Source of the DNA: Perkinsus marinus ATCC 50983
Lineage: Eukaryota; Perkinsozoa; Perkinsida; Perkinsidae
Assembly: GCF_000006405.1 (NCBI RefSeq)
Contig: NW_003207820.1
Coordinates: 132,337-196,336 of the forward strand
DNA: 64,000 bases
Reading direction: 5' to 3'
The position numbers and the translations under genes are program-made. Positions 34,561-46,379 of the stretch are shown one piece after another. The number at the start of each line of letters is the position of its first letter. The first letter of the stretch is position 1. Below the pieces are notes generated by a model. The model did not search any database. It saw only the letters and a program-made list of their open reading frames with translations, and had not been told where the DNA came from.

Positions 34561-34779
34561 GAACACCATTAGTCACTAACATGTTAGGAAGAATCCATCA
34601 GCAGAAATACTCAACGCGGGAAAAGACTCCAACTTATGAAACGTTGAGCCTCAACGATAACCAAGGCAGCAGCGGAGCGATGCAAGATAAGGAGCATTAG
34701 TATTATATTCATCGTAGATACACCGACAGCTCCGCCAGAGCTCGCAGAGTCGCTGGTGACACCTGACAAGATGCACTAA

Positions 34780-37700
34780 ACCTCAGCACTGTCGAATTAC
34801 CCGTCTACCTGCCGCATCACCTCCTCTGCCACGTTGGCGGCTACAAACTTCTGCAGCTCTACTACACGATCTCTGATCACCTCACGAGAGGCTGTCTTCT
34901 GGGCATGTACCAGTAGTGGGACCTGACGCCATCACTGCTAACTACGCAACTGGTGCCACTCTAGTTACATAAGCATTGAGGAGCCCCCTAGCAATAGAGG
35001 CCCGAGCCCCACCCGTCCTCTTATCACTGCTGCCTCCCAACAGCTGATGGCGGTCAAAGTGGCTAATGGCCTCTTCATAACGGCCACTAGCGCATAGACG
35101 CTCGAACTGGAGCAACGAATACCTACCACACGTCCACCAATTCGGAACCACTCTCCTCGACGAGTCTACAGTCTCTTCGCCTCATCCCACTCCACACGGT
35201 CTAGGCTCCATTTACTAGGGTTCGTATCGTATATCTTCATCAGCATCTCGATCACAGCCAGTAAGGAGCTAGAAGGGTCGCCTACAGGGATCCTCAAGCC
35301 GTAACTCGCTATACAGGGAGCCTACTGATCTCCTGTACTAGTGCGGGTGATGTGAGACACCGTACCATCACAGCTACCACCTCCTTATACCTGCCAACAG
35401 AACCTACACACCTAGCACGGCTCCTTCAGCCATACTCGCCGGCACAATGCAGTAGCTTCATCCCGAGCCCATGGTGGCCCATGTCGACAGCACACCGTCC
35501 ACAATAGCGGCACGTCTCGACATACACCGACTTTGACGGCTGCTGCTGCTTTTGCTGTGGTTGGTGCCGCTTCGATGAAGTAGATGCCGCTGAGGGTAGG
35601 GCCAAGGCATTAGGTGTGCTGAACATACCACTAGTGGTAGGACCTGAGACGAGCTCCATGTCAGTGTGAGCATCACCCCTATACCATCCGCACCATTGCC
35701 GATAGCAGCCACAACGTTCTCCTTGCCGTCAGTGGATGCCGAGGCCTTCTCGTCCATGACGCTAGCGAGAGCAGAACTGTGCAAGAGGCCTCGATGGACC
35801 TCTCCTGTGGCAGGGTCGATAAACCTAGACTGACCAATACCACACCTCTCGCTAATTACATATCCTCACCCAACGATCTCATCGACCACCTCCGCTCCGC
35901 CATTAACGTTGGATTCCGTATGACTCAGCAGCAGTTCCCGAAGGACCTCCACTCTGCAACGTGGCATCAACGCTGGCAAGAATCTGATTAAAAGACCGCT
36001 GCCACATAGGAGAGTGAGAAATTCCTACCTGAGAGTCTCCTGTAGTGTGAACCGCTTCTGTGCATAGTGCATCACAGCAGTGGCCAGGGAGCTCTCGAAC
36101 TCCCCTTCCTCCAGATGAGCCGACCTCAGAGCTGTCATAATACCACTGCCATGAGGACGGTTGAGATACTGAGAGGACACGTTGAGGATCTCGATAGGTA
36201 GTCACCTCACCAGTCGCATCCATATAGCTGTGGTCTCCTGAGCCTCAGATCCCCCACTGAGGACCTCAAACGCACGTGGGAATTGCAGTGAGAGTAAGAG
36301 TAACTGAACGATGAGCTTCCTCTCGACCAATCACTATGAGTAGCCAGTCCCACCAATACGGGCCCTATCCCAGTTACTACCTTGGCCAGCTTCCAACTCG
36401 CCCTCTTGCTCCTACTCGGACCGCCAACAGTCCTCCTCCTCTGCCGATCGTAACCAGTAGGTCCTGATACCAGCATAAACGTGCACTATCACCCCATCGG
36501 GCTCACCAGCATCAGCAATAGCCATAGCGTTGCTGTTGCCGCCTTGAGGGCGAGCACCAACTCCCCCGTCAGCAGCAGGGGCCTGTGGGTCGTCAAAGTA
36601 CTCTGACGGTAAATTGGCGATTTTATCCTGGACAAGCTGAAGTTTGGTAAGAGTCTCTACTGTGGAGAAGCTAGGGTGCAGACACTCCATCAGATTGAAC
36701 CTGATGCCCCCATCGTGCCAATACCCATAGGACCATCCAAGTACCAGGTCCAATCCTCAGCAGTGCAATTAGGCAAGACACGAGTCACAGAGAAGTCCGG
36801 CGAGGTCAGCCTTGGAGCCCCGCCATCGATTGTTGCTGAGCCCATTGTATCTGAATAAAAGACCATGGAGTGGTTGCATAAAAATGAGGCAGTACAGTAG
36901 TACCCTCTCCCAAGGGCCGATCTACAAGGGCTAGCAAGACCTGCAGTGGACCACTACTGCCATCGTCATAGTCTGCCATGGCGGTAGGTGTAGGACCCTG
37001 AACCGAGACTAGCTTAGCGAACACCTAGCAGCATGTCTCACCTGCTGCCCACCAGTACCCTTCACGGCGGCCATACGGGCCACCAGAGCCTTCCCGAAGG
37101 ACCCGAGGGGAGGGCAGGCCACCAACAGTGAGGGCTCAGCACACAGAGTCTCAACCACCGATACGAAGCTGATCAAGAGCCCTATACACCCCATACAGTG
37201 TAGACCAGCGGACTCACTTAGCTCGAACGGCAGTGTATAAGGCGAACCATACCTCATGTAGATGCGAATAAGGGAAATTGTTATCGTCAAAGACAACTCT
37301 GCCGTACTGGAATGTGAGGTCAAGCCTAGGTTGATGGATATCGTAATGATACACTCACGCAGCTATCCCTACCTTTCTGCATGAGACTTTGGATGCCTCA
37401 TATCGCCGCTAATGGCACTGGGCCTGCCAGAGGAGTACACAGTGGCCATCAGGCCCTCGACGTATCTATGAACGTATGCTCACCAAGTGAGTTAGCATTG
37501 AATTGGATCGAACTACCGTTTATTCAAATATCCAAGCGAGCCAGCAATGAACTGATGGGCATTGGCGGGTGGGACGGGGTCTCGGGCTGATGTGGCCCAC
37601 TCGAAGGCCGACCAAAGATCCGCCTTCTGAGCAAATGTCGATATCAATCACAGCAAAAGAGGAATAGAAATCTCAAGGTTATATCCCCAAATCCCACAAC

Positions 37701-38860
37701 CCCAAACCCTACGACCTCTCCCTTCCCATCATGGCAGTCTAACTTGACGATACTGTCAAAGACCTCAGGACAGTTAGCTTTAGGTTTAATAAGCAACTCC
37801 AGTATCCTCCGACTCGACTCAGGTACTAGCCCCTTCACCCTACGTCCACCATCACTACCTGACCGCATACCACCAAGTGATAACAAGAAACCTAATTTCT
37901 ATTACCATCGGCAGTCCCGGTCGAAGGTACTTCCCCTTGGAGAAGTTTTGATCGGAGTCGCTCATACCTAATCGCAGCACCACCTCCCACGTCAACCCAC
38001 GCATCCACACTACATATCAGTTTTCCTCTTTTCCATTTCAGCATGTATAATCTGCTGAGCAGCCATATGAACCTCAGTCACCACTGAAGTCACCACATCA
38101 CTGTGTTGGGAAGCCAAACTAAGATGCCTAAGGGTAACAACGAATACCCTCATAGGCGAGAGCACGGCCAACGTATGCCTCACAATTTGCCATTCCGTAT
38201 AGCCTCATCCACTCCTGCGCCACCCCGATCCTTGAGATCTCCCAGAGCACTCGTGACAGTACCCGCCTGTGGACCGACCGCACCTGGCAATGACCAGAAG
38301 CATCGATATAGGACAGTGGATGCGGAGGTTACCCCTGCCCAATTGCAGCTGCATCACATTCCTCTCTAAACGCTCAGCCACGGGGCCTGACGGTTCAGGC
38401 AGTTGGGCGAGGAGAGCACCACCTAACACAGCTCATCACGAACGATGGGATCGAGTATTCTCCACATACGGGGTAGACCTGTCACAGCCTCCGCAGTAGA
38501 GTCTTTGGCCAGCATACTGAGCGGCCGATAGACAAGTCCGCTACCTTCCATCCCTGGTAATGTACCTGATACCACTCCAACGTGCCTACATTCACCGAAG
38601 GTCGGATCATTTCGGGAGAGAACATCTCAGAGGGGCCGACTAGGGCACCCCTTCGAATCCGATCGAGCCCCTCAGCCTCGTACCTTGACCATTCATGGGC
38701 ATCAACAACCGTTCGGTAGCCTCAGCCTGAGCCCTAGAAGCATTGACCAGATTCTCTGGAGTAGGCTGCTGGGCCGGCTCATCTTGCTCGAAATCCGGCG
38801 TTGCCATCGGTAATGTGGGCCCAAGGACCGACGTGGGAACCGTCGCCAGCATCATCAGTC
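34780..38860 (-). CDS. Large unidentified multi-exon gene (or two genes)
   Basis: A long succession of exon-like blocks on the minus strand begins with a plausible N-terminus at 38855 (MLATVPTSVLGPTLPMATPD). It continues through blocks at about 38640-38550 (SEMFSPEMIRPSVNVGTLEW), 38420-38320 (LLAQLPEPSGPVAERLER), 38100-38040 (VHMAAQQIIHAEMEKRK), 37880-37720 (LVPESSRRILELLIKPKANC), 37270-37030 (CMGCIGLLISFVSVVETLC), 36740-36480 (RFNLMECLHPSFSTVETLTK), 36220-36060, 35780-35430 (with C-x-x-C: ETCRYCGRCAVDMGHH) and 35150-34945 (RYEEAISHFDRHQLL). The helical repeats suggest an alpha-solenoid scaffold. I do not recognise the family, and the model was not closed junction by junction. Confidence 0.35.
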
Positions 38861-40458
38861 AACAACGAAATGGCGTTGTAAACCCTATGGTAAACTATCA
38901 CGATACGCTCTCCCTCTACCCAAAGGGCCTACTAATCCATAATTGGTATTTGCATACGACTAAAAACCCAACACGAAGTGACGATTATCAACAGCAGTGA
39001 TAGAAGTTACGCTCGAGCATTTTAGTGACCAGAGTTTCACTCATACCTTCTGCTCAGAAATGTCACTGTGGATACTCGCAAGAAGATCGAGTGGACTATG
39101 AGTCCTGATATGGCTCGTCTGTACTTCCACTTGTCTCAAGTTACGTTGAACATCCCCTGCATTTCTGAGTCGCTATGACAAACGCCAATTAAAATTCGTA
39201 TACGTCAGAAATCGCTGAGGGGACGATCTTCATCTACAGGTTTGTTGGGCCTATATAACCCCAAGAGCGAGATTGATATCATTGAATGTATCCTCCACAG
39301 CCATAGAGGCTCTATCCACTGAATAGATGGTATTCGAATGCGATCTCGATACTATTCATCTGAGTCTAGCCATCACAGTCTATATAAGGAAGTATTGAAC
39401 TGATACGGTCATTCGCTCTAGTATCGATACTTCCTAAAACAAGAGCATTGGTGAACAAATCTTGCGCAACTCTTATACCCATCTAGCTATGAATGCAAGT
39501 AAACCTAAACCCTTACGAAACGTCTACGTACATATAGTTATAAGTAACGAGCTTGAAACACTCTAGTGGACTACCTACATAACTTGGAACAAACTGTCAC
39601 AACACACACAGACAAATGCTCCCGTATATTTTTATGGCGAGTGACAGTTTCACGGCGGCTTTGTCCCCATACCACAGCGAATTTTGTTTTTGTCTTTCAT
39701 GGATATCCTTGATATTTTTGTACTGTCACTGGTGAAGCATATCTATACTGTTACTGAATACATGCCCAATCTAACAGCCCATGGCTCGAGGGTTCTCTAC
39801 TACCCATGCGAATAAACCGTTTCGGTTGATTGTTGACCTCCGAAGAGACTTTTGTGTGATGTCGACCCATTGTGTTGGCCCGTCTGTGCCCATCCTGCAT
39901 ATCAAACCAACCTGCATTTGTAATTAGCAGTAGATCAACATAGACAAATATATGGACCGTGTAGTTGCTTGGTCGTATATCGCGAAATGGATTGTCTCGC
40001 AAGAGAGGACCCTAGAGATTAATCGCACTGAGGGAAGCCTCGACCAAGAGTTTCCGTATGCAAGAGGAGCGATTCTGTGGAGGTCGGCGTTGCAAAGTTG
40101 CGCAAATTCCCCAGCAGGTCCCTATTTCGAAGAGAGTTTATATTATTCCATTTTAGACTACGCTGATTGTGTCATGGATGTACTAGGATAGTAACACCAA
40201 GTTGGTTCACTTCGAAAAATAATAAACCATTTATTATCTTGTTATTGCAACTCCTTATTGATAAAGTATTTTACAACAAGGAGGTTTTGTATGGTGTAAG
40301 GGTGGGGCAAGATTGAACATTTGAGAACTTCTGAACACAAGTGGATATCTGCCTTGACAGGAAGCGACGGGGATACGATCAGACTGACTGGCTTGTTATA
40401 TGGCTGTGATTTTTTGGTTTTTGTATCAGAATCTATTTGTATTTCTAGTAGTACAACA
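38861..40458. other. Intergenic region, about 1.6 kb
   Basis: This lies between the divergent starts of the unidentified large gene (minus) and the MATE gene (plus). I found no exon chain. Short imperfect inverted repeats occur (for example around 39318-39360), and AT content is higher than in the genes. It should contain both promoters. Confidence 0.4.
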
Positions 40459-40883
40459 ATGTTACTCGGCAGTAGTGGTGGTAGTAGTAGCGACAGTACT
40501 GACTGCAGTAGTGGTGGTGAAGACTCCGACAAACCTAGTATACGAACGCCCCTCCTTCCCCCTATAGCCAAGGGAGGGGAGGAACTCAAGGGGCGCGAAC
40601 ATACGTTACAAGACTTGGCTGACAATTTAGTTACAAGATCTTGCAAGTCTAGGTTTGACGAAGCTTGCACTCTCTGCGGGTAATGACGACTTTATGCATA
40701 TCTCAGTTTCATCCTTGCTGTGCTCAGGTACTCTATACCCGTGGCGTTGTCCTCAGCGGCACGCAATTTCCATGATATGACGGACCAATTTATCCTTGGC
40801 CACTTGGGGACCGAGTAATAGTGGGAGTGGTAGCATTGATAGTGGTATTAATAGCGATCACACTAGTAGTGGTATAAGCTATA

Positions 40884-40949
<66 letters not shown>

Positions 40950-42524
40950 GGGTCAAGTAGTTGTATGAACTGTGGTATTAATAGTGTCAATAATAGCGAT
41001 CACACTAGTAGTGGTACAAGCTATAGTAGTAGTAGAGGCGTAAGTACTAGCAGTGGTGGTATTACTAGGAGTAGTGTCCGAATGTTACGTTCATCGATGC
41101 TATCTTCTCCCTCTCTCTAGATACCTGGCGGCTTGTGGTGTTGCCGGTATATGGACATTTCTCTTCGACGTTATGGTCCTCGAATCAGTCATTCAATTAT
41201 CCACTTTATGTAGTCAGGCATTCGGTGCTGGTAAGCTAATATCTCTTACTCTCATACCAATGATCCCACGTCATCAGGTAACTACACGCTGGTCGGCGAG
41301 TGGTTCCAGCTAGGCCTGTGCTGCTTCACTCTTATGTGTGTTCCTGTTATTGTCACGCGTTGGTTTACGGCAGACTTTTTGGAGTACATGGGCTTCGACG
41401 CTAATCTCGCATACCTTGCAGGGGAATATACAACCTACTCGCAGTTGTCAATCCTCTGTGACGTTGTATTCTTCTCTTGCCGCTCTTATCTCTCCGCTCA
41501 AGGGATAGTAAAACCTTCCATGATCATCGATAACGTGGCGGTTGTTGTGAACCTAGGAGTGGCCTACTTGATGACCTTCCCTATGGGACTAGGCCTCATC
41601 GGTGCTGCTATCGCCACTACCATAACTCGTTTCCTTCGTACGGTTATGTACATCCTCTATTGCTTTGCATGGAAAGGGTATCATAAGCGTACGTGGGACG
41701 GTTGGACGGCCAAGACTCTTACCAACCCGAAGAGATGGAAGATACTCCTTGGACTAGCACTACCTGCAGCCTGGGGTGCTCTCACAGAGGAGATCCAATA
41801 TGAACTACTATGCTTTATGGCGGCTAAGATGGGATCAGTAGTTATAGCTGCTCACAACCTGTCTCTGTCGATGATGGACCTCTTCTTCGTCTTCTCTACA
41901 GGTAGACAGGCCTCTTTAAAAATTGACTGCTATCACTCGTTTTTTATTCAGGAATCGGCCAGGGTGTTGGCGTACGTGTCGCTGCTGCTATATCGTCCTT
42001 CCGAATAGCAGATGCTAAAAGAACGGTGGAGGTCGGTTTGGAGCTCACTCTGGTCTCGGGTGTAGTCCTCGGCGCTGCATACGTGGCCTTGCTACCTCTT
42101 CTCGCACCAGCTGCCTCTGATGATCCCGAAGTACAGAGTCTCCTTAAGAGCCTCTCTCCCTATGTGGCTGTTGGAATAGCTGCTATGATGTGCCTTACCC
42201 CTGCCTTCCAAGTGCTCCTTAACCAAGGCCGATCAAAGATATCATCCAACATCATTGCGGTTTGTTGTTGGGTCGTCGGTTTTCCAATTTCCTACATATA
42301 TGGTCTCAAACTCAACGGAGGTGTCTACGGCCTATGGCTCGGCCTCATCGCTGGTTATGGCACTTCTGTTGTAGTGATGGTGTTGATCATATGCAAGTAA
42401 TAGTAACAATCCGTAGAGGGAGATGGAGTCGTATTGTTATTTCAGGACCGATTGGATAAAGGTATGCAGGGAGGCTCGTCTACGGTCGGAAGTAACTCGA
42501 GGTGTAGCGGCAGCTGCGCAGTAG
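40459..42524 (+). CDS. MATE-family efflux transporter
   Basis: Six exons in agreeing phase: 40459-40679, 40707-40814, 41121-41230, 41278-41901, 41952-42396 and 42446-42524, giving 528 aa. The N-terminus is hydrophilic and Ser-rich. MATE signatures follow: IPVALSSAARNFHDMTDQFI and LGHLGTE (first helix), QLSTLCSQAFGAGNYTLVGE, YLSAQGIVKPSM, LGLALPAAWGALTEEI, and FSTGIGQGVGVRVAAAISSF. About twelve membrane helices are expected. The family exports organic cations, drugs or metabolites in exchange for H+ or Na+. The 306-nt intron 2 contains a long AGT microsatellite. The last exon gives the short basic tail typical of eukaryotic MATEs. Confidence 0.9.
40884..40949. repeat. (AGT)n trinucleotide microsatellite in MATE intron 2
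   Basis: About 22 AGT units flanked by related degenerate sequence (ATAGCGATCACACTAGTAGT occurs both before and after it). It lies wholly inside intron 2 of the transporter gene, so the poly-Tyr/poly-Ser frames through it are not proteins. Confidence 0.95.
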
Positions 42525-43245
42525 TATACGACTATTCTCCTCAACACAATAAGCCTGAAAGCGCCCAGCCTGACAATTCTATTAGAATGCCTCTTTCCTC
42601 TGTTGCTACTCTCTCAGTGTGTGTGTCAGCTCTCGAAATGGTCGGTAATGTTCCAAGGTGTAACATACCTTGCTTAAGACTGCTCTGTGGGATGTGTTTT
42701 CTACTGTCACCTTCGACACGTGTAAATCTGTTGTCCTCTCCCATGTGGTACTAGTCTCGTGAGGGGCATTGCTTTCCACTCGATTACTGCACTGACATAT
42801 CCAGCAAACATCTGATGAATTATCTCTGGTGGCGTGTTGTTATATTTGCCGTTATTTATTCTTTTAACACCAGTACTATCACCACACGTCCAACGACTCT
42901 TCCCGAGTGATGACAATTGACGGCGTGCCAGGCGGGCAGCCGTAGTTGTTGTGGAAGCAGCAATGGAGTCGGGAGGACTGTGGTGGTTATGCAAGCCGAC
43001 GGATGCCGGTTGGTTTATAGTGTAGATGGACACAAGAATGATAGAAAGTCTTCTCTCTCATTATAATATCACTGCTGCTCCGGTTGTTATTCATTCGCTC
43101 ATGCTGCCCTTCGGCTTAGGGTAGATGACAGTAGCGCTTAATCGGATCAACAACCATTACTCTACCGCGCCTTGTGTTGTCAGTATTACTGGATAGGGGG
43201 GGGGGGGGGCGGCGAGTATTCATACAGCACAGCTTGTTCCCTATC
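42525..43245. other. Intergenic, with a 14-G run at 43196-43209
   Basis: No gene was recognised between the MATE and SOD genes, which share orientation. A run of 14 consecutive G residues ends 36 bp before the SOD start codon. Confidence 0.5.
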
Positions 43246-44430
43246 ATGAGATCGTTGTGGCTATCGGTGGTACTCTTGCTGCAATGCGTGTTTTCGCAGC
43301 CGTACGAGCCGACCCCTCTAGGCTATGACTACGATGCCTTAGAGCCGTAAGTCTATGGACTGGAGAGCTGCAGTGGATCGGGGTATCGATTGGCAGTTAC
43401 ATAGACGCTGAGACTATGCGTGTACACCATGTTGGACATTACAAGGCGTATGCGGATAAGGTGGAGGTTATCGAACCACCACTGCTTCCTTATATTCCTC
43501 CAATCAGTTCTCATCGGCTGCCCGTCAGCTCCGGTCCATGCCGGAGTATAAATACCTGGCCAAACTGGGTGTAGATGGTCTCCTTTCTAAGGTAGTGCTA
43601 TCGCTTTTTCTGATGAGAAACATCGTATGTGTTAGTTGGACGAAGTTCCTGTGGCGTTGAGGGATAAAATCAGGAACAATGGCGGAGGGGTAATAGACGA
43701 GGAAAATTGATATGACGTTTCTCAAGGGCTTCTGTATCCCCTCAGTACGTGAATCACGAGCTCTATTTCGCCAGCATGTCCAAAGATGGTGGAGGGGAGC
43801 CAGAAGGAGCTATCAGAAGAGCTATTGACCAGTAAGCTCTGGTGATGCAGCCGTCTATGAATATATTCATCGCCGTTTCAGAGATTTCGGATCGTTCTCG
43901 AAGTTCGTGTCCGGCTTCACGAGCCTCGCTGAGGGTCGCTTCGGAGCTGGATGGGTTTGGCTAGTAGTGGATACCTCTACGGAAGATAATACGTTGAAGG
44001 TGATGGTGATGGAGTTTGAGATATTATTCAAATGGTTGCTATTAGATTCTATCGACCCAGAATCAGGACACTCCACAGATGGTCTCTCGTAGGGTACATG
44101 TATTGGTTAGTTGCTACAGCTGTGTTTGTTCAGCTGAACTAGTCCCCTTGCTGGGATTAGACGTTTGGGAGCATGCTTACTATCTCAAGTACAAGAACAA
44201 TAGAAGTGCACACATCGACGCTTGGTGGAACGTAAGAGGCGACAGTGATCCTGATACGTTTGAGTTACCATTCACAGGTTGTTGACTGGTCAGCGGTTAA
44301 CGAGAGATACATCCAAGGAGGCTTCACTCACCTTGATTCTGATATGGTTAGTCTCCATGTAAGACAGCAGTCATCAGCCTTCTCTTTGCCTCAGTTACCG
44401 GACGGTGACTCCAGTGAGCGTGAGTTGTAA
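43246..44430 (+). CDS. Iron/manganese superoxide dismutase with secretory leader
   Basis: Eight exons: 43246-43346, 43397-43460, 43508-43591, 43636-43689, 43746-43831, 43882-43999, 44079-44231 and 44278-44430, giving 270 aa. The enzyme dismutates superoxide to peroxide and oxygen. All four metal ligands are visible: His in MRVHHVGHY, His in YVNHELY, and Asp plus His in [11 protein letters not shown]. Other family marks are [12 protein letters not shown] and IDAWWN. The start gives a cleavable leader ([19 protein letters not shown]), so it is secreted, membrane-associated or plastid-directed rather than mitochondrial. The tail after the SOD fold (about 30 residues, Ser/Gln-rich) is an extension. 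The seventh exon's first 15 or so residues are the least certain. Perkinsus SODs are known to be of the Fe type. Confidence 0.88.
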
Positions 44431-44683
44431 GAGTCACCAACACGAGTGGATGATTCTATATCTTTTTTCTATTTTACCACTATCATATCAGAGTTGTTGA
44501 GTTTCCCCAAGTTATAAAAGGGAAGAGGTAATCGATTGTTTTCATACTCTCTAAATCATTGAACGCAACTATAACGTGTATTTACTAGTTAGAAGAATAA
44601 TTAAGTAAGTTGCGTCCTGGTGGACAAGTCAGATTTGTAAGGTAGTGGCGATAAGACACTTAATCGCTGTTGCCCTCTCATTC

Positions 44684-46379
44684 TTAACGGCCAGTGTAAC
44701 CAGGCCAGTGCTTCCTTTGTTGTTGAATATCGACTCTGAAGTACTGGTATGGTTCTGATATTCGATTCAAGTATACTTACTGAATTCTTCCATTGGGGGC
44801 GCCAGACATCTCCATACCATTCAGTGCTTTCACTGCTGCAATTGCGCTGTCGGGATTATCATACAATATGAAAGCATAGGACCTTGTAAACATTCAGTTG
44901 TGGATCTTTCCGTGAGCTGACATTACCCCTTCCACTCGTGGAATGGTGGCTTCACATCTAGACGCAATATCTGTCCGAAGGGTGCAAACATTGAAGTAAG
45001 CTCCTCGACTGGAACGTCATTTGCCAAACCACCACAATAGACCGTACATGGACCTGAAAGCAGTGACTGAGTGGTGACTGTAACTTGAAAGCAGCCTTGC
45101 AGTTTTGTGACTGTGGATTAGAAAATTATCAAATACCTTCGAGGCCGCTCTCTGCTATCGGAGGGGAATCTTCTTTCTCCACGAAGTCTTGAATAGTTCG
45201 AAAAAATGCTTCTGGTGTCGGACGTTTCAAGCCGTCTAGTTCCATGTGGATAACAGTACTTGTTGCCGACGACTGAGAATCGGCAGATGCTTGCTGGAAT
45301 GGACGACTATTGTTGAGTTCTCACGTTGTTAGCGAAGAACATTGTTGAGTTCGATAGTGCTCTCATAGCGTCAACCATTCTCTCAATCGTGTCGAAGGAG
45401 GCTATCCCCACAGGCTGACCGTCTTTAGTAGTGTCGACACGAGCTGACAAGAAGAGACCATCAAGCTGAAATACTAGGAGCTGCATTAGTCTATAGCAGC
45501 ACCCTACCGTGTATTACTATATGGACACTCATAGCCAGCACGCGCGAAGAAGTTCTTTAGATGTTCCCATGTGGTGCCTTCGGGAACGTTATAGACCAAA
45601 CAAGTTGCTTCCCTTAGACCCCGAGGTCCTCCTCCTCCTCCTCCTTTGCCTTTGCCTTTACCCGGTATATTGTCATCCCATCTACCACTATAAGGAGATC
45701 TACTCCTCTCACGTGGAGCTCGAGACGGAGGAATGGTGGAAGATTCCCAATCTCCATTGTCAAATGAGCCCTTGCCTTTGCCTTTACCCTTTCCACCTCG
45801 ACCTAGTTTTGGTTTAGCATACTCTACTAATAGAGTGTATGGACCACCAGTGGGCCAAGGTACTGTGAAGTTGTTCATCTGACTGATGGCATCTTGAGCT
45901 GACTCGGGGTATTGAAAGCGTACGAATACCAATGCACCACCGTCACCACGGAAGAGGACACTTTCAATTGGACCAAATTTTCCAAACATATTTCTAACCC
46001 CATTCTCGTCCATGTCTGGTGGTAAGTGACGTATGAATAATTGAGTCTTTGATGCCTCTCCTTGAGGTGCGTAATCATCCTGAACAGAACACTTCCTTCT
46101 TGTACTATCCTCATGATTGCTGTGTCAATGATGCAACTAGGCATTTCCCATTTCCCCTACTTCAACCTCAACTGTCATCTACTGTGGTTCCCCTCAAAGG
46201 AGTACACTGTTCTACTAACGTAACTATGGTGTCTATTGGTGCCTGCTAGCCACTACCATCCCGCTTACCCGCTGTTCATAGGACGACCCCCAATTCCCTC
46301 CCTGCCCCGAGTAGGGGGAACTCCTCCCTCTAGATGAGTTCCACTTCCCATCGTAATCATTGTAGTCGTCGTAGCCCAT
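44684..46379 (-). CDS. Three-RRM RNA-binding protein, copy A
   Basis: Exon 1 is 46379-46269 (MGYDDYNDYDGKWNSSRGRS); exon 2 starts at 46079 (DDYAPQGEASKTQLFIRHLP). Later exons lead to the last one ending in TAA at 44684 (QRKHWPGYTGR). RRM1: QLFIRHLPPDMDENGVRNMF and GGALVFVRFQYPESAQDA. A Gly/Lys-rich and Arg/Ser linker follows (GKGKGKGKGSFDNGD; RERSRSPYSG). RRM2: CLVYNVPEGTTWEHLKNFF with PVGIASFDTIERMVDAMRAL. RRM3: CTVYCGGLANDVPVEELTSM with SYAFILYDNPDSAIAAVKAL. A splicing or mRNA-handling role is likely from the architecture. It is the tandem paralogue of 48192-50406. Confidence 0.8.
45613..46047. repeat. Near-identical tract shared with 49530-49961
   Basis: About 435 bp covering RRM1 and the Gly/Lys-rich linker are almost base-for-base identical to 49530-49961 in the paralogue, with only a handful of substitutions and a short CCT-repeat indel. 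Flanking exons of the two genes are clearly diverged. Confidence 0.9.

Noticed and set aside
40790-40990. Poly-Tyr protein on the minus strand
   Set aside because: It lies entirely in intron 2 of the MATE transporter, whose splice phases are consistent.
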